A DNA stretch of 59,651 nucleotides. It comes from an uncultured Roseburia sp. (GTDB taxonomy: Bacteria > Bacillota > Clostridia > Lachnospirales > Lachnospiraceae). The DNA lies in the NCBI GenBank assembly GCA_934317215.1, contig CAKREH010000021.1:1-59651 (forward strand), read 5' to 3'. Position numbers and translations under genes: made by a program. Each line of letters starts with the position of its first letter. The stretch's first letter is position 1. The notes under the pieces were generated by a model, which was given only the letters and a program-made list of their open reading frames with translations, had not been told where the DNA came from and searched no databases. Below are positions 17,153 to 25,571 of the stretch, piece by piece.

Positions 17153-18311
17153 AAAAGGAAATGAATTGTCCGTTTTAGGATATGGATGTATGCGTTTTAC
17201 TAAAAACGGCAGCAGTGTCGATATTGATAAGGCGGAAAAAGAGGTGATGGCGGCGATCAAAGCAGGTGTGAATTACTTTGACACCGCCTATGTCTATGCA
17301 GGCAATGAGGCAGCAGTCGGAGAGATCTTAGACCGCAGCCACTGCAGGGAGCAGATCTACCTGGCGACAAAGCTGCCACATTATCTGATCAAATCTGTCG
17401 CAGGTGCGGAAAAGATGTTTCAGGAGGAATTGCGCAGATTAAAGACCGATTATATCGATTATTATCTGATGCATATGCTCACCGATATCCCGACCTGGGA
17501 AAAATTAAAAAAGATCGGCATGCAGGAATGGATCGAGGAAAAATTAGCGTCCGGCCAGATCCGCAATATCGGATTTTCCTATCATGGAAATACCGAGATG
17601 TTCAAACAGCTCGTGGATGTCTATGACTGGGATTTCTGCCAGATCCAGTACAATTATATGGATGAATATTCGCAGGCCGGCGTGGAGGGACTGCGCTATG
17701 CAAATGCAAAAGGGCTTCCGGTCATCATCATGGAGCCTCTTCGTGGAGGCAGACTGGTAAATCTTTTGCCGGAGCCGGCAAAAGATTTATTCCGCGCTGA
17801 CAAAGAAGGACGTACACCGGCGGAGCTTGCCTTAAAATGGCTTTATAACCAGCCGGAGGTGACCTGTGTGCTCTCCGGGATGAATTCCATGGAAATGGTG
17901 GAGCAGAACATAAAGACGGCATCTGAGTCCCATGTGGGCTGTCTTACGGCATCAGACGAGGCACTGATCGAACAGGTGAAGGAAGAGATCAAAAAGCATG
18001 TCAAAGTCGGATGTACCGGATGTGGGTACTGTATGCCTTGTCCGAGGGGAGTGGATATTCCGGGAACATTCCGCTGTTATAATGCGATGTATTCGGAAGG
18101 GAAAAAATCAGGACGGAAAGATTATTTACAGTGTACGGCATTCCGGAAAGACACCGCAAGCGCATCCCAGTGTGTCGGCTGCGGAAAATGCGAAAAACAC
18201 TGCCCGCAGCATATTGAGATACGCAAAGAGTTAAAATGTGCAGCGTCAGAATTGGAAGACGTGAAGTATAAGGTAATGAAGTCTGCAATCCAGATTTTAA
18301 AATTATGGTAA
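17133..18311 (+). CDS. Aldo/keto reductase with C-terminal ferredoxin domain
   Basis: 392 aa. The N-terminal TIM-barrel (about 1-270) has the AKR catalytic Asp/Tyr region FDTAYVYAGNE and the later Lys in ATKLP. The C-terminal part has two cysteine clusters, CTGCGYCMPCP and CVGCGKCEKHCP, which should hold two [4Fe-4S] clusters. Such fusions are common in anaerobes and are thought to couple aldehyde/ketone reduction to ferredoxin. The gene overlaps nadE by 20 bp, which may link pyridine nucleotide synthesis and use. The substrate is unknown. Confidence 0.92.
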   Translation: MQYRRDKKGNELSVLGYGCMRFTKNGSSVDIDKAEKEVMAAIKAGVNYFDTAYVYAGNEAAVGEILDRSHCREQIYLATKLPHYLIKSVAGAEKMFQEELRRLKTDYIDYYLMHMLTDIPTWEKLKKIGMQEWIEEKLASGQIRNIGFSYHGNTEMFKQLVDVYDWDFCQIQYNYMDEYSQAGVEGLRYANAKGLPVIIMEPLRGGRLVNLLPEPAKDLFRADKEGRTPAELALKWLYNQPEVTCVLSGMNSMEMVEQNIKTASESHVGCLTASDEALIEQVKEEIKKHVKVGCTGCGYCMPCPRGVDIPGTFRCYNAMYSEGKKSGRKDYLQCTAFRKDTASASQCVGCGKCEKHCPQHIEIRKELKCAASELEDVKYKVMKSAIQILKLW

Positions 18312-18339
18312 GACAATAAGAAAAGGATTAGAGAACATA

Positions 18340-19620
18340 TTGGAAAAGAAAAGTTTTGTTTTAAAGGGAAATATCGTATATTCAGGAGAAAATAAGGAAT
18401 TGTGCAGTATAGAGGGTGGTTATGTCGTATGTGAAAACGGTATCTGCCGCGGCACATTTGAAAAGCTGCCGAAACAGTATGAGACACTGCCGCTGACCGA
18501 TTATGGTGATAAGATCATCCTTCCGGGAATGACGGATCTGCATGTGCATGCACCACAATATACGTTCCGGGCACTTGGCATGGATCTTGAACTTTTAGAC
18601 TGGCTGAATGTGCATACTTTTCCGGAGGAGGCAAAATATGTGGATATCTCCTATGCCAAAAGAGCATATGGAAGTTTTGTGTCTGATTTAAAGCACAGTC
18701 TGACAACGCGTGCCTGCATTTTTGCGACACTTCACAGAGAGGCAACCGTTGCATTGATGGATCTTTTGGAGGAGAGCGGAATCGTAAGCTATGTCGGCAA
18801 GGTAAATATGGACCGCAACGGTGGGGAGAATCTCTGTGAGGCGGATGCGTATGCAGCGGCAGAAGATACGAAAAAGTGGATTGAGGAGACAGCCGGAAAA
18901 TATGAGCGTACAACCCCAATCTTAACACCGCGTTTTATTCCAAGCTGTACGGATGAACTGATGAGAGAACTTGCAAAACTGCAGAAAACGACAGGACTCC
19001 GCGTGCAGTCGCATCTGTCGGAAAACCCATCGGAAGTCGCATGGGTAAAAGAGCTTGTTCCGGCAGCGAAAAATTATGCAGATGCCTATGCCGTTTTTGA
19101 TATGCTGGGAGATAAAGAGCACCCGGCAATTATGGCACACTGTATTTACAGTGAGGATGAGATGGAACTTTTGAAAGAGCACGGTGTCTATGTGGCACAC
19201 TGCCCGGAATCAAACTTAAATCTTTCTTCCGGTATCGCGCCGGTCCGGAAGTTCTTAGAGGAAGGTATTGCGGTAGGACTTGGTTCCGACGTGGCGGGCG
19301 GTTCCTCCCTTTCCATGGCAAAAGCACTGACATTAGCGGTACAGGTATCAAAAATGTACTGGCGTCTGGTCGATGAAAACAGCAAGCCGCTGACATTTGC
19401 GGAAGCGTTTTATTTAGCGACAGCCGGAGGCGGCAGTTATTTTGGAAAAGTCGGTACATTTCTGGACGGATATGAATTTGACGCGGTGGTCGCAGAAGAT
19501 CATATTGCAAAGGATGTAAGGGAGTATACGCCGGTCGAGCGGACGGAGCGCATGATGTATGATGAAAGTACAATGACGGTCTGTGCAAAATATGCAGCCG
19601 GATGTGCGTGTGAACTGTAA
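18340..19620 (+). CDS. guaD: Guanine deaminase
   Basis: 426 aa amidohydrolase. Metal ligands are seen in DLHVHAPQY, QSHLSEN, MAHCIY and LGSDVAGG. The text PGMTDLHVHAPQY and CPESNLNLSSG fit guanine deaminase (guanine to xanthine and ammonia) rather than cytosine deaminase or chlorohydrolases. The start is a TTG at 18340 behind AAAAGGA, with longer than usual spacing. It ends the same-strand group that starts with the methyltransferase. No xanthine transporter or phosphoribosyltransferase is nearby. Confidence 0.9.
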   Translation: MEKKSFVLKGNIVYSGENKELCSIEGGYVVCENGICRGTFEKLPKQYETLPLTDYGDKIILPGMTDLHVHAPQYTFRALGMDLELLDWLNVHTFPEEAKYVDISYAKRAYGSFVSDLKHSLTTRACIFATLHREATVALMDLLEESGIVSYVGKVNMDRNGGENLCEADAYAAAEDTKKWIEETAGKYERTTPILTPRFIPSCTDELMRELAKLQKTTGLRVQSHLSENPSEVAWVKELVPAAKNYADAYAVFDMLGDKEHPAIMAHCIYSEDEMELLKEHGVYVAHCPESNLNLSSGIAPVRKFLEEGIAVGLGSDVAGGSSLSMAKALTLAVQVSKMYWRLVDENSKPLTFAEAFYLATAGGGSYFGKVGTFLDGYEFDAVVAEDHIAKDVREYTPVERTERMMYDESTMTVCAKYAAGCACEL

Positions 19621-19633
19621 AGGTTCAGATAGA

Positions 19634-19767
19634 GTGAAAATCAGAAAATTTAGGGATGCCCGAAATTTGAATGAAAAAGCCCTCCGGGCGGGATGCGCAT
19701 CTCGCGGAGTAGAAGTTAGCTGTAAACAGCACCGCTCGAGCGCGAAAGAGTCGCAAGCGACTCTTTG
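19634..19767. repeat. String of four intergenic palindromes
   Basis: In about 90 bp there are four consecutive palindromes: an imperfect one centred on GATGCGCATC with outer CTCCG/CGGAG (about 19681-19708), GCTGT-AA-ACAGC, CGCTCGAGCG, and AAAGAGTCGC-AA-GCGACTCTTT (19745-19766). The stretch is richer in GC than its surroundings. The last hairpin could end transcription of guaD. The whole looks like a small REP- or MITE-like element between convergent genes. Confidence 0.6.
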
Positions 19768-19783
19768 TTCACAACAGCGATAT

Positions 19784-20476
19784 TTAGATCTGATGAAGTT
19801 TGCGCTCGTACTTGCGTTCACCGACCGTCATGCGTGCCGGATTCTGTACATAGACAAGCATGTACATGAAGACTGCCATAATGATTCCGGTAACCACGTC
19901 AAATACGGAGTGCTGTTTTAAAAACATGGTAGATAAAATAATGCTTATCATAAGAACCGCAGAACCAATACGGATGGCCTTTTTATCACGGAAATTTTCA
20001 CTGTGCCATACGGCTAAATTGACTGCAATGGAATTGTAAACGTGGATGCTCGGGAAAAGGTTCGTCGCAGTGTCCGCTGCGTAGAGCCATTTTACCATAT
20101 GTACAAACACGTTATCCCGCGCAAAAGCAGCCGGTCTTAAATAATGTCCGTTTGGATAAATGGTGGAGATGACTAAAAAAATCGTCATACCGGTAAATAA
20201 CATGGTGCATAAACGGAAATATTCATCTTTATTTTTAAAGTAGAAGTAACCGATCCCCCATGCAACATATCCAAACCATAAAAAGTATGGAATAATAAAA
20301 TATTCGCAGAATGGAATATAATCATCGAGTGCAACATGGATCACATGAAAATGCGTGGTAACGGTTTTCTCTAAATGACCAAACCATGGCAGATAAATCA
20401 TGAAATAAAGCAGAAGAAGAGCATGTTTGTTTCTCTCAATAAATGCGTTGACCGCATCGCGTGTCTTCGTTTTCAC
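19784..20476 (-). CDS. PAP2-family membrane phosphatase
   Basis: 230 aa with about six membrane helices. The PAP2 active-site motifs are present: NLFPSIHVYNS (the PSxH motif) and LKQHSVFDV (His with a downstream Asp). The usual Arg after Ser of the last motif is Thr, as in inositolphosphotransferase-like members. Likely substrates are phosphatidate or isoprenyl phosphates at the membrane surface. The start is a GTG behind AGAGGG. It is convergent with guaD and divergent from the L,D-transpeptidase gene. Confidence 0.85.
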   Translation of the reverse strand: MKTKTRDAVNAFIERNKHALLLLYFMIYLPWFGHLEKTVTTHFHVIHVALDDYIPFCEYFIIPYFLWFGYVAWGIGYFYFKNKDEYFRLCTMLFTGMTIFLVISTIYPNGHYLRPAAFARDNVFVHMVKWLYAADTATNLFPSIHVYNSIAVNLAVWHSENFRDKKAIRIGSAVLMISIILSTMFLKQHSVFDVVTGIIMAVFMYMLVYVQNPARMTVGERKYERKLHQI

Positions 20477-20798
20477 GGTTTCACCCTCTTTTCATTAATC
20501 TCAACGATAGGGATTATAGCACAGCATTTTTTTAGAAACAATTCCCTTTTCCTTATTTTAAGAAAGATTATTTAAAATTTAAGAAAACTTTAAGCACTGT
20601 GCGGTGTTTTTGGGGAGTTTGACGGTAATTTTTATTACAGATCAATGCGAAAAAAGAACGAATTCTTAATTAAATATTACGATTTGGACAATTTGTTGAC
20701 AAGACTTTGCGGGATATTATAATAGAGTAGGTGTCCGTTTGCATATTTTATGCGATACAACATATCTTTACACATAGGATGAAAGGATATTTAGAAAA
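20477..20798. other. Intergenic region with divergent promoters
   Basis: 322 bp between the PAP2 gene and the L,D-transpeptidase gene. Apart from the promoter at 20696-20723 it is AT-rich with no reading frame, clear riboswitch or strong hairpin. Confidence 0.5.
20696..20723 (+). promoter_or_regulatory. Promoter of L,D-transpeptidase gene
   Basis: -35 TTGACA and -10 TATAAT, both consensus, with a 16-bp spacer, 75 bp upstream of the start codon. Confidence 0.8.
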
Positions 20799-22619
20799 AT
20801 GAAAGAGAAAAACAAGCGGAAAGTGCATGGAGGTGCGTCAGCAAAAAGTTATACAGGACTGGTGCTCACATGTGTTATGACGGCGATTGCTGTGATTTAT
20901 GTCGGGTTTGCGATTTATTTTGAAAGTCATTTTTGTTTTGGAACTTCTATTGATGGGATCGCAGTCGGCGGCAGCAGTGTGGAAAAAGTCGAGGATGCGA
21001 TCCGGACTGAGATGAAAAATTACAATCTGACAGTTACTGCACGCGAGGATAAAACCGGAACCATTGCAGGTTCGGATATTGATATGGAGCCGGTATTTCA
21101 GGGGGAAATAGAGAAACTTTTAGAGGAGCAGAATGGTTTTGCGTGGCTGATCTTTATGTTCCAGAAGCAGGAGTTTGAACTGGCAAAGGTTGTATCTTAT
21201 GATGAACAGAAACTGGATGAAGCGGTCATGGAGCTTCCGTGTATGGAAGATCAGCGCACACCGGTGGATGCGACTTATTCTGACTATTCAAAAGAAAACG
21301 GTTATGTACTTGTACCGGCTGATTATGGAACAAAGGTTGATACTGCAAAGGTGAAAAAGACGGTCAGCGATGCGATTTCCGTGCTGGACGAGACAGCAGA
21401 TCTTGAACAGAATGGCTGTTATGTGCAGCCTGCAGTCGGAGATGATGATAAAAACTTATTAGCACTGATCGACACGTTAAATCAGTACACAGGTGTTACG
21501 ATTACATATGACTTTGGAGATGACAGGGAAGTACTGGACGGGACAACGATCAGTACATGGCTTTCCGAAGGAACGGATGAAAAAGTTTCCATTGATGAGG
21601 ATGAAGTGCTTGCCTTTGTAAAGACACTGGCAAAGAAATATAATACTGCCTATTTACCGAAAGAGTTAAAGACTTCCTATGGTACGACAGTTACGATCAC
21701 CGGCGGTTTTTATGGATGGAGAATTGATAACGGCGGGGAAACAGAACAGATTGTGGCAGACTTAAAAGCCGGAAAAGACGTAGAAAGAGAACCTGTATAT
21801 CTCACAACGGCAAACAGTCATGGCGAGCATGATTACGGTGATTCTTATGTTGAGATCAATCTGACAAACCAGCATTTATTCCTTTACAAAGACGGAAAAC
21901 TGGTGGTGGAGAGTGATTTTGTTTCAGGAAATCTTTCAAAAGGACATGATACACCGACAGGTGCATTCGGACTGACTTATAAAACCATGAATGCAGTCTT
22001 AAGAGGACCGGATTATGAGACACCGGTTACCTACTGGATGCCGTTTAACGGTGATGTGGGTATGCATGATGCAACCTGGCGTAACAAGTTTGGTGGAAGT
22101 ATCTATAAGACCAGCGGTTCCCATGGATGTATCAATCTGCCTGCATCTGCGGCAAAGACGATTTATGAGACGATCGACAAGGGATATGCAGTTTTAGTAT
22201 ACCGTATGCCGGGAGACAATCCGACAGTCGTTCAGCAGCCGGAGACTCCGGCACAGGTTCAGGCAGATGTCCCATCTGTGATCAATGCGATCGGCATTAT
22301 CGGACCGGTAACGTTAGAGAGCGAAACGGCGATTGCAACCGCAAGAAGTCTGTATAATTCACTTTCTGATGCAGACAAGTCCCAGGTAACGAATTATGAT
22401 ACACTGACAGCAGCGGAGGCGGCACTTTCAGCACTGAAAGCACAGCAGCAGACCGATCAGAGCCAGCAGACCGACGGAAGCCAGCAGCAGGATCAGGGAC
22501 AGCAGACAGACCAGAGCCAGCCACAGGATCAGGGTCAGCAGACAGATCAGAGCCAGCAGACAGACCAGAGCCAGCAGGATCAAAGCCAGCAGACTGACGG
22601 AAGTCAGCCACAGGGATGA
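20799..22619 (+). CDS. L,D-transpeptidase with peptidoglycan-binding domain
   Basis: 606 aa. A short basic N-terminus and one membrane helix (about 18-42) are followed by a PG_binding_4-type region (about 70-300) and a YkuD catalytic domain (about 345-475). The active site is SHGCINLP with Cys444. A loosely folded linker follows, then a C-terminal tail of about 56 residues made of Gln, Asp, Ser and Thr repeats such as TDQSQQ. The enzyme makes 3-3 cross-links in peptidoglycan or anchors proteins to it. Start follows AAAGGATATTT. Tail repeats at DNA level (about 22441-22612) could vary in length. Terminator directly downstream. Confidence 0.93.
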   Translation: MKEKNKRKVHGGASAKSYTGLVLTCVMTAIAVIYVGFAIYFESHFCFGTSIDGIAVGGSSVEKVEDAIRTEMKNYNLTVTAREDKTGTIAGSDIDMEPVFQGEIEKLLEEQNGFAWLIFMFQKQEFELAKVVSYDEQKLDEAVMELPCMEDQRTPVDATYSDYSKENGYVLVPADYGTKVDTAKVKKTVSDAISVLDETADLEQNGCYVQPAVGDDDKNLLALIDTLNQYTGVTITYDFGDDREVLDGTTISTWLSEGTDEKVSIDEDEVLAFVKTLAKKYNTAYLPKELKTSYGTTVTITGGFYGWRIDNGGETEQIVADLKAGKDVEREPVYLTTANSHGEHDYGDSYVEINLTNQHLFLYKDGKLVVESDFVSGNLSKGHDTPTGAFGLTYKTMNAVLRGPDYETPVTYWMPFNGDVGMHDATWRNKFGGSIYKTSGSHGCINLPASAAKTIYETIDKGYAVLVYRMPGDNPTVVQQPETPAQVQADVPSVINAIGIIGPVTLESETAIATARSLYNSLSDADKSQVTNYDTLTAAEAALSALKAQQQTDQSQQTDGSQQQDQGQQTDQSQPQDQGQQTDQSQQTDQSQQDQSQQTDGSQPQG

Positions 22620-22651
22620 TGAAAACAATTTAACAGATACGGGTCAAAGCA

Positions 22652-22692
22652 AAAAAAGCTCCTGCGCATTAACCAAGCGCAGGAGCTTTTTG
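22652..22692. terminator. Bidirectional terminator
   Basis: AAAAAGCTCCTGCGC (22653-22667) pairs perfectly with GCGCAGGAGCTTTTT (22677-22691), serving the L,D-transpeptidase gene and the convergent XRE gene. Confidence 0.93.
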
Positions 22693-22714
22693 CTGTCAAT
22701 GGATTGATAAACGA

Positions 22715-23164
22715 TTAATAACGTTTTAGGGAAGGTTTAGGAGCTGTTGTAGTATTCGTTCCGGAAGAATGCTGCTTTGGATGTGAAACTTCTTTTACTG
22801 CAGAATTGTTGGCAGATACAGGACCTTTGCGTGGTACGCTGCAGCCTAACAGAACGCTGACTGCTTCATGCATTTCCGGATGCGCACGATAGGCTTCAAT
22901 GATCGTCCGCTCAGAAGGTGTCACATGAAAATTCTCATTGCTGTCATAGCCGAATGCTTCAAGGATATCTGTGATATTATATAGATCGCAGAGTGTTAAA
23001 AGGATATCTGCGCTTGGATTTGCCTGTCCGCTTTCCCATCCGTAAATCGTTTTGGGAGCGGCGGTAAAAGAACGATTCTCTAACAGGATAGAAACATCAT
23101 TTACAGACAGGTGATTCCGTTTACGATATTCTTTTAAAACTTTTGCTATATTCTGATTCCGCAT
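22715..23164 (-). CDS. XRE-family transcriptional regulator
   Basis: 149 aa. The ATG at 23164 was chosen because GGAGA lies 6 nt upstream; an in-frame extension to 23227 has no site. An HTH_3 domain fills residues about 5-65 (LKEYRKRNHLSVNDVS, then TIYGWESGQANPSADILLTLCD). The rest is a flexible Ser/Thr/Pro-rich C-terminus, not a known sensor. It is divergent from a second small HTH-like gene, with AATTGCAATT and related sequences between them that could be its operator. Confidence 0.8.
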   Translation of the reverse strand: MRNQNIAKVLKEYRKRNHLSVNDVSILLENRSFTAAPKTIYGWESGQANPSADILLTLCDLYNITDILEAFGYDSNENFHVTPSERTIIEAYRAHPEMHEAVSVLLGCSVPRKGPVSANNSAVKEVSHPKQHSSGTNTTTAPKPSLKRY

Positions 23165-23339
23165 ATTGATCTCCGTTCTCTTGCATTTAAAGCAGCCAAA
23201 ATGCTTTTTAACCGTATCATATCCCACCTCATTTTATCAGTCAATGAGTTCTTAATTGCAGAGAAAAATATAATTGCAATTCCTAAAGTTAAAGAATAGA
23301 ATAAGAAAAAACAGATTTTTGTAGAAGAGGTGCGATAAC

Positions 23340-23540
23340 ATGGGAAAATCAAAAGTGACGGATTATATGATCCGGTATATTGAAGAAAACCGGATGGATG
23401 CAAAATCGCTGGCGGCACATGCGGGCATCGATGCAGGAAAATTGCGGAAGGATTATGAGGAACCGCTGGATGCGGAGGAATTTCTTTCACTCTGCGCATA
23501 TCTTGGTATCAGACCGGAACAGGTACAGCGGATGTTGTGA
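23340..23540 (+). CDS. Small HTH-like protein, 66 aa
   Basis: The sequence VTDYMIRYIEENRMDAKSLA and the following AGIDAGKLRKDYE and AEEFLSLCAYLGI have the layout of a minimal Cro/XRE helix-turn-helix. AGAGGTG precedes the ATG. It is 128 bp upstream of spoVAD on the same strand and divergent from the larger XRE regulator. It may regulate itself or the sporulation pair; this is inference. Being compact and Cro-like, it may also be of phage origin. Confidence 0.6.
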   Translation: MGKSKVTDYMIRYIEENRMDAKSLAAHAGIDAGKLRKDYEEPLDAEEFLSLCAYLGIRPEQVQRML

Positions 23541-23667
23541 ACCACTATTTGTTTCCGACATAATTACGTGCAATGTGTAAACAGCATCAGGGTATAAATA
23601 TCGGTAAGATGTACATACTGAACACATAGAGAACATGATATAAAAATGTTTGGAAATGGAGATTCGT

Positions 23668-24681
23668 ATGAGCATGCAGACGGGAAAACAGAGTATTTGT
23701 TTCGAAACGCCGCCTTATATTGTAAGCAGCGCAAGTATTGTCGGGAAAAAAGAGGGGGAGGGACCTCTTGGAGCCTGTTTTGATCTGATTGGGGAGGATG
23801 ATAAATTCGGGCAGGACACATGGGAGGAGGCGGAGAGTACCCTGCAGAAAGAAGCTTTTGGAATGGCGGTCGGAAAAGCAGGACTGAAAAAAGAAGAGAT
23901 CCGTTATCTTTTTTCCGGAGATCTTCTAGGACAGAATATTGCCACTTCGTTTGGACTCATGGATTATCAGGTGCCGCTCTTTGGTCTGTATGGCGCGTGC
24001 AGTACCTGCGGCGAGGCGCTTTCCCTTGGAGCAATGTGTGTTGCGGCGGGATATGCAGATTACGTTGTGGCGATGACGTCCAGCCATTTTGCCAGTGCTG
24101 AAAAGCAGTTCCGGTTTCCACTTGAATATGCGAACCAGAGGCCGATGTCTGCAACGTGGACAGTGACAGGAAGCGGTGCGTATGTGCTTGGAAAAAGAAA
24201 AAGCAGTGCGTGTATTACCGGTATTACGACAGGTAAGATCATTGATTATGGAATTAAGGATTCCATGAACATGGGGGCGGCAATGGCACCTGCCGCGGCG
24301 GATACGATCTGTCAGAACTTAAAAGACTTTGGGCGGAAACCGGAGGATTACAATCACATTATCACAGGGGATCTCGGCAGTGTTGGACGGGAAATACTGA
24401 TCGATCTTTTGAAAAAAGAAGGATACGATATCAGTGAGATGCATTTAGACTGCGGTATGCTGATCTATGAGAGTAAAGCGCAGGGAACCGGGGCAGGAGG
24501 CTCCGGATGCGGCTGTTCCGCCGTAACCCTTGCCGGACATTTCTTAAAACAGGTAGAACAGGGAAAATTACAGCGTATCCTGTTTGTGCCGACCGGGGCA
24601 CTTCTTTCTACGGTGTCTTTTAATGAAGGGAAAACGGTGCCGGGGATTGCGCATGGAGTGGTGATCGAGCATGCAGAATAA
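23668..24681 (+). CDS. spoVAD: Stage V sporulation protein AD
   Basis: 337 aa. The ATG at 23668 follows TGGAG by 6 nt; an upstream TTG is less likely. The thiolase-like fold of SpoVAD is clear from GLYGACSTCGEAL, VVAMTSSHFASAEKQFRFP, and SGCGCSAVTLAGHFL. In Bacillus it binds dipicolinic acid and works with SpoVAC and SpoVAEb to load Ca-DPA into the forespore. It is followed after 23 bp by spoVAE. spoVAC, which normally comes first, is not in the window. Confidence 0.95.
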   Translation: MSMQTGKQSICFETPPYIVSSASIVGKKEGEGPLGACFDLIGEDDKFGQDTWEEAESTLQKEAFGMAVGKAGLKKEEIRYLFSGDLLGQNIATSFGLMDYQVPLFGLYGACSTCGEALSLGAMCVAAGYADYVVAMTSSHFASAEKQFRFPLEYANQRPMSATWTVTGSGAYVLGKRKSSACITGITTGKIIDYGIKDSMNMGAAMAPAAADTICQNLKDFGRKPEDYNHIITGDLGSVGREILIDLLKKEGYDISEMHLDCGMLIYESKAQGTGAGGSGCGCSAVTLAGHFLKQVEQGKLQRILFVPTGALLSTVSFNEGKTVPGIAHGVVIEHAE

Positions 24682-24704
24682 AAGAGCGAAAGGGGTGTAA
24701 AATT

Positions 24705-25061
24705 ATGGATTATATCAATGCATTCTGGGTGGGAGGTGTGATCTGCGCACTGGTGCAGATTTTAATGGAAAAAACAAAGATGCTTCCCGGAAGGATCATG
24801 GTCATGCTGGTGTGCCTTGGTGCAATGCTCGGAGCAGTTGGTATTTACCAACCATTTATTGAATTTGCGGGAGCGGGAGCGAGTGTACCTCTGCTTGGAT
24901 TTGGAAATACCCTGTTTAAGGGAGTCAAAGAAGCGGTGGATGAGTATGGGTTCTTAGGAGTTTTTTTGGGCGGATTAAAAGCAAGTGCCGCTGGAATTTC
25001 AGCGGCACTGATCTTTGCATATCTTGCAAGTATTATTTTTCAGCCTAAGATGAAAAAATAG
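24705..25061 (+). CDS. spoVAE: Stage V sporulation protein AE
   Basis: 118 aa with about four membrane helices; it starts MDYINAFWVGGVICALVQIL and contains LLGFGNTLFKGVKEAV, features of SpoVAE/AEb. It is thought to be part of the dipicolinic-acid channel in the spore inner membrane. Co-transcribed with spoVAD. It converges with the HIT gene, with only 3 bp between stop codons and no room for a terminator. Confidence 0.93.
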   Translation: MDYINAFWVGGVICALVQILMEKTKMLPGRIMVMLVCLGAMLGAVGIYQPFIEFAGAGASVPLLGFGNTLFKGVKEAVDEYGFLGVFLGGLKASAAGISAALIFAYLASIIFQPKMKK

Positions 25062-25064
25062 ATA

Positions 25065-25481
25065 TTATAAATATTTTTTGATCTCTTCGATCAATGCGGC
25101 ATATTCCTCATCGGAAAGGAATTTTTCGCCCGGATTCATCGCGAAAGTGCCGCCCCACTCGTAACCGTCTGTATATTTTGGAACGAGATGGAAATGGAGA
25201 TGATGACCGGTATCGCCGTATGCGCCATAGTTGACTTTCTGCGGGTGAAATGCCTTGTGAAGTGCTTCTGCCACATGATTGATATCTTCAATGTAAGCGG
25301 CGCGTTCTTCGGCAGTTAATTCTGTGATCTCACTGACATGTTTTTTGTGAGCGACGATCACACGTCCTTTGTGGCTCTGCTCCTTGAAAAGATATACCTT
25401 TGAACTTGGCAGTTCACAGATTTTAATACCAAACTGGGCGACTAATTCGCCCTCCATACAATAAGCACAATTCTGATTCAT
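25065..25481 (-). CDS. HIT-family hydrolase
   Basis: 138 aa. The histidine triad is HHLHFHLVPK near residue 92; earlier, GRVIVAHKKHVSEITEL is the usual nucleotide-binding strand. HIT enzymes hydrolyse nucleoside phosphoramidates or dinucleotides. GGGAGG precedes the ATG. It contains CAYC at the N-terminus, a possible half zinc site seen in some HIT proteins. Neighbour genes do not suggest a specific substrate. Confidence 0.9.
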   Translation of the reverse strand: MNQNCAYCMEGELVAQFGIKICELPSSKVYLFKEQSHKGRVIVAHKKHVSEITELTAEERAAYIEDINHVAEALHKAFHPQKVNYGAYGDTGHHLHFHLVPKYTDGYEWGGTFAMNPGEKFLSDEEYAALIEEIKKYL

Positions 25482-25522
25482 AAGAAACCTCCCATGTCTG
25501 TTTTTTATAATTTAATATTGAA

Positions 25523-25568
25523 AAAAAGGTCTGCACAAATCATCGACCGGTGCAGACCTGATTTTTTA
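25523..25568. terminator. Terminator of eda
   Basis: AGGTCTGCAC pairs with GTGCAGACCT; the minus strand ends in seven U residues and the plus strand in six after GA. It ends the aldolase transcript, upstream of the HIT gene. Confidence 0.85.
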
Positions 25569-25571
25569 AAA

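Noticed and set aside
19583..19921. Plus-strand frame of 112 codons over the palindrome string
   Set aside because: No ribosome binding site, overlaps guaD and the convergent PAP2 gene, and its sequence follows the palindromes.
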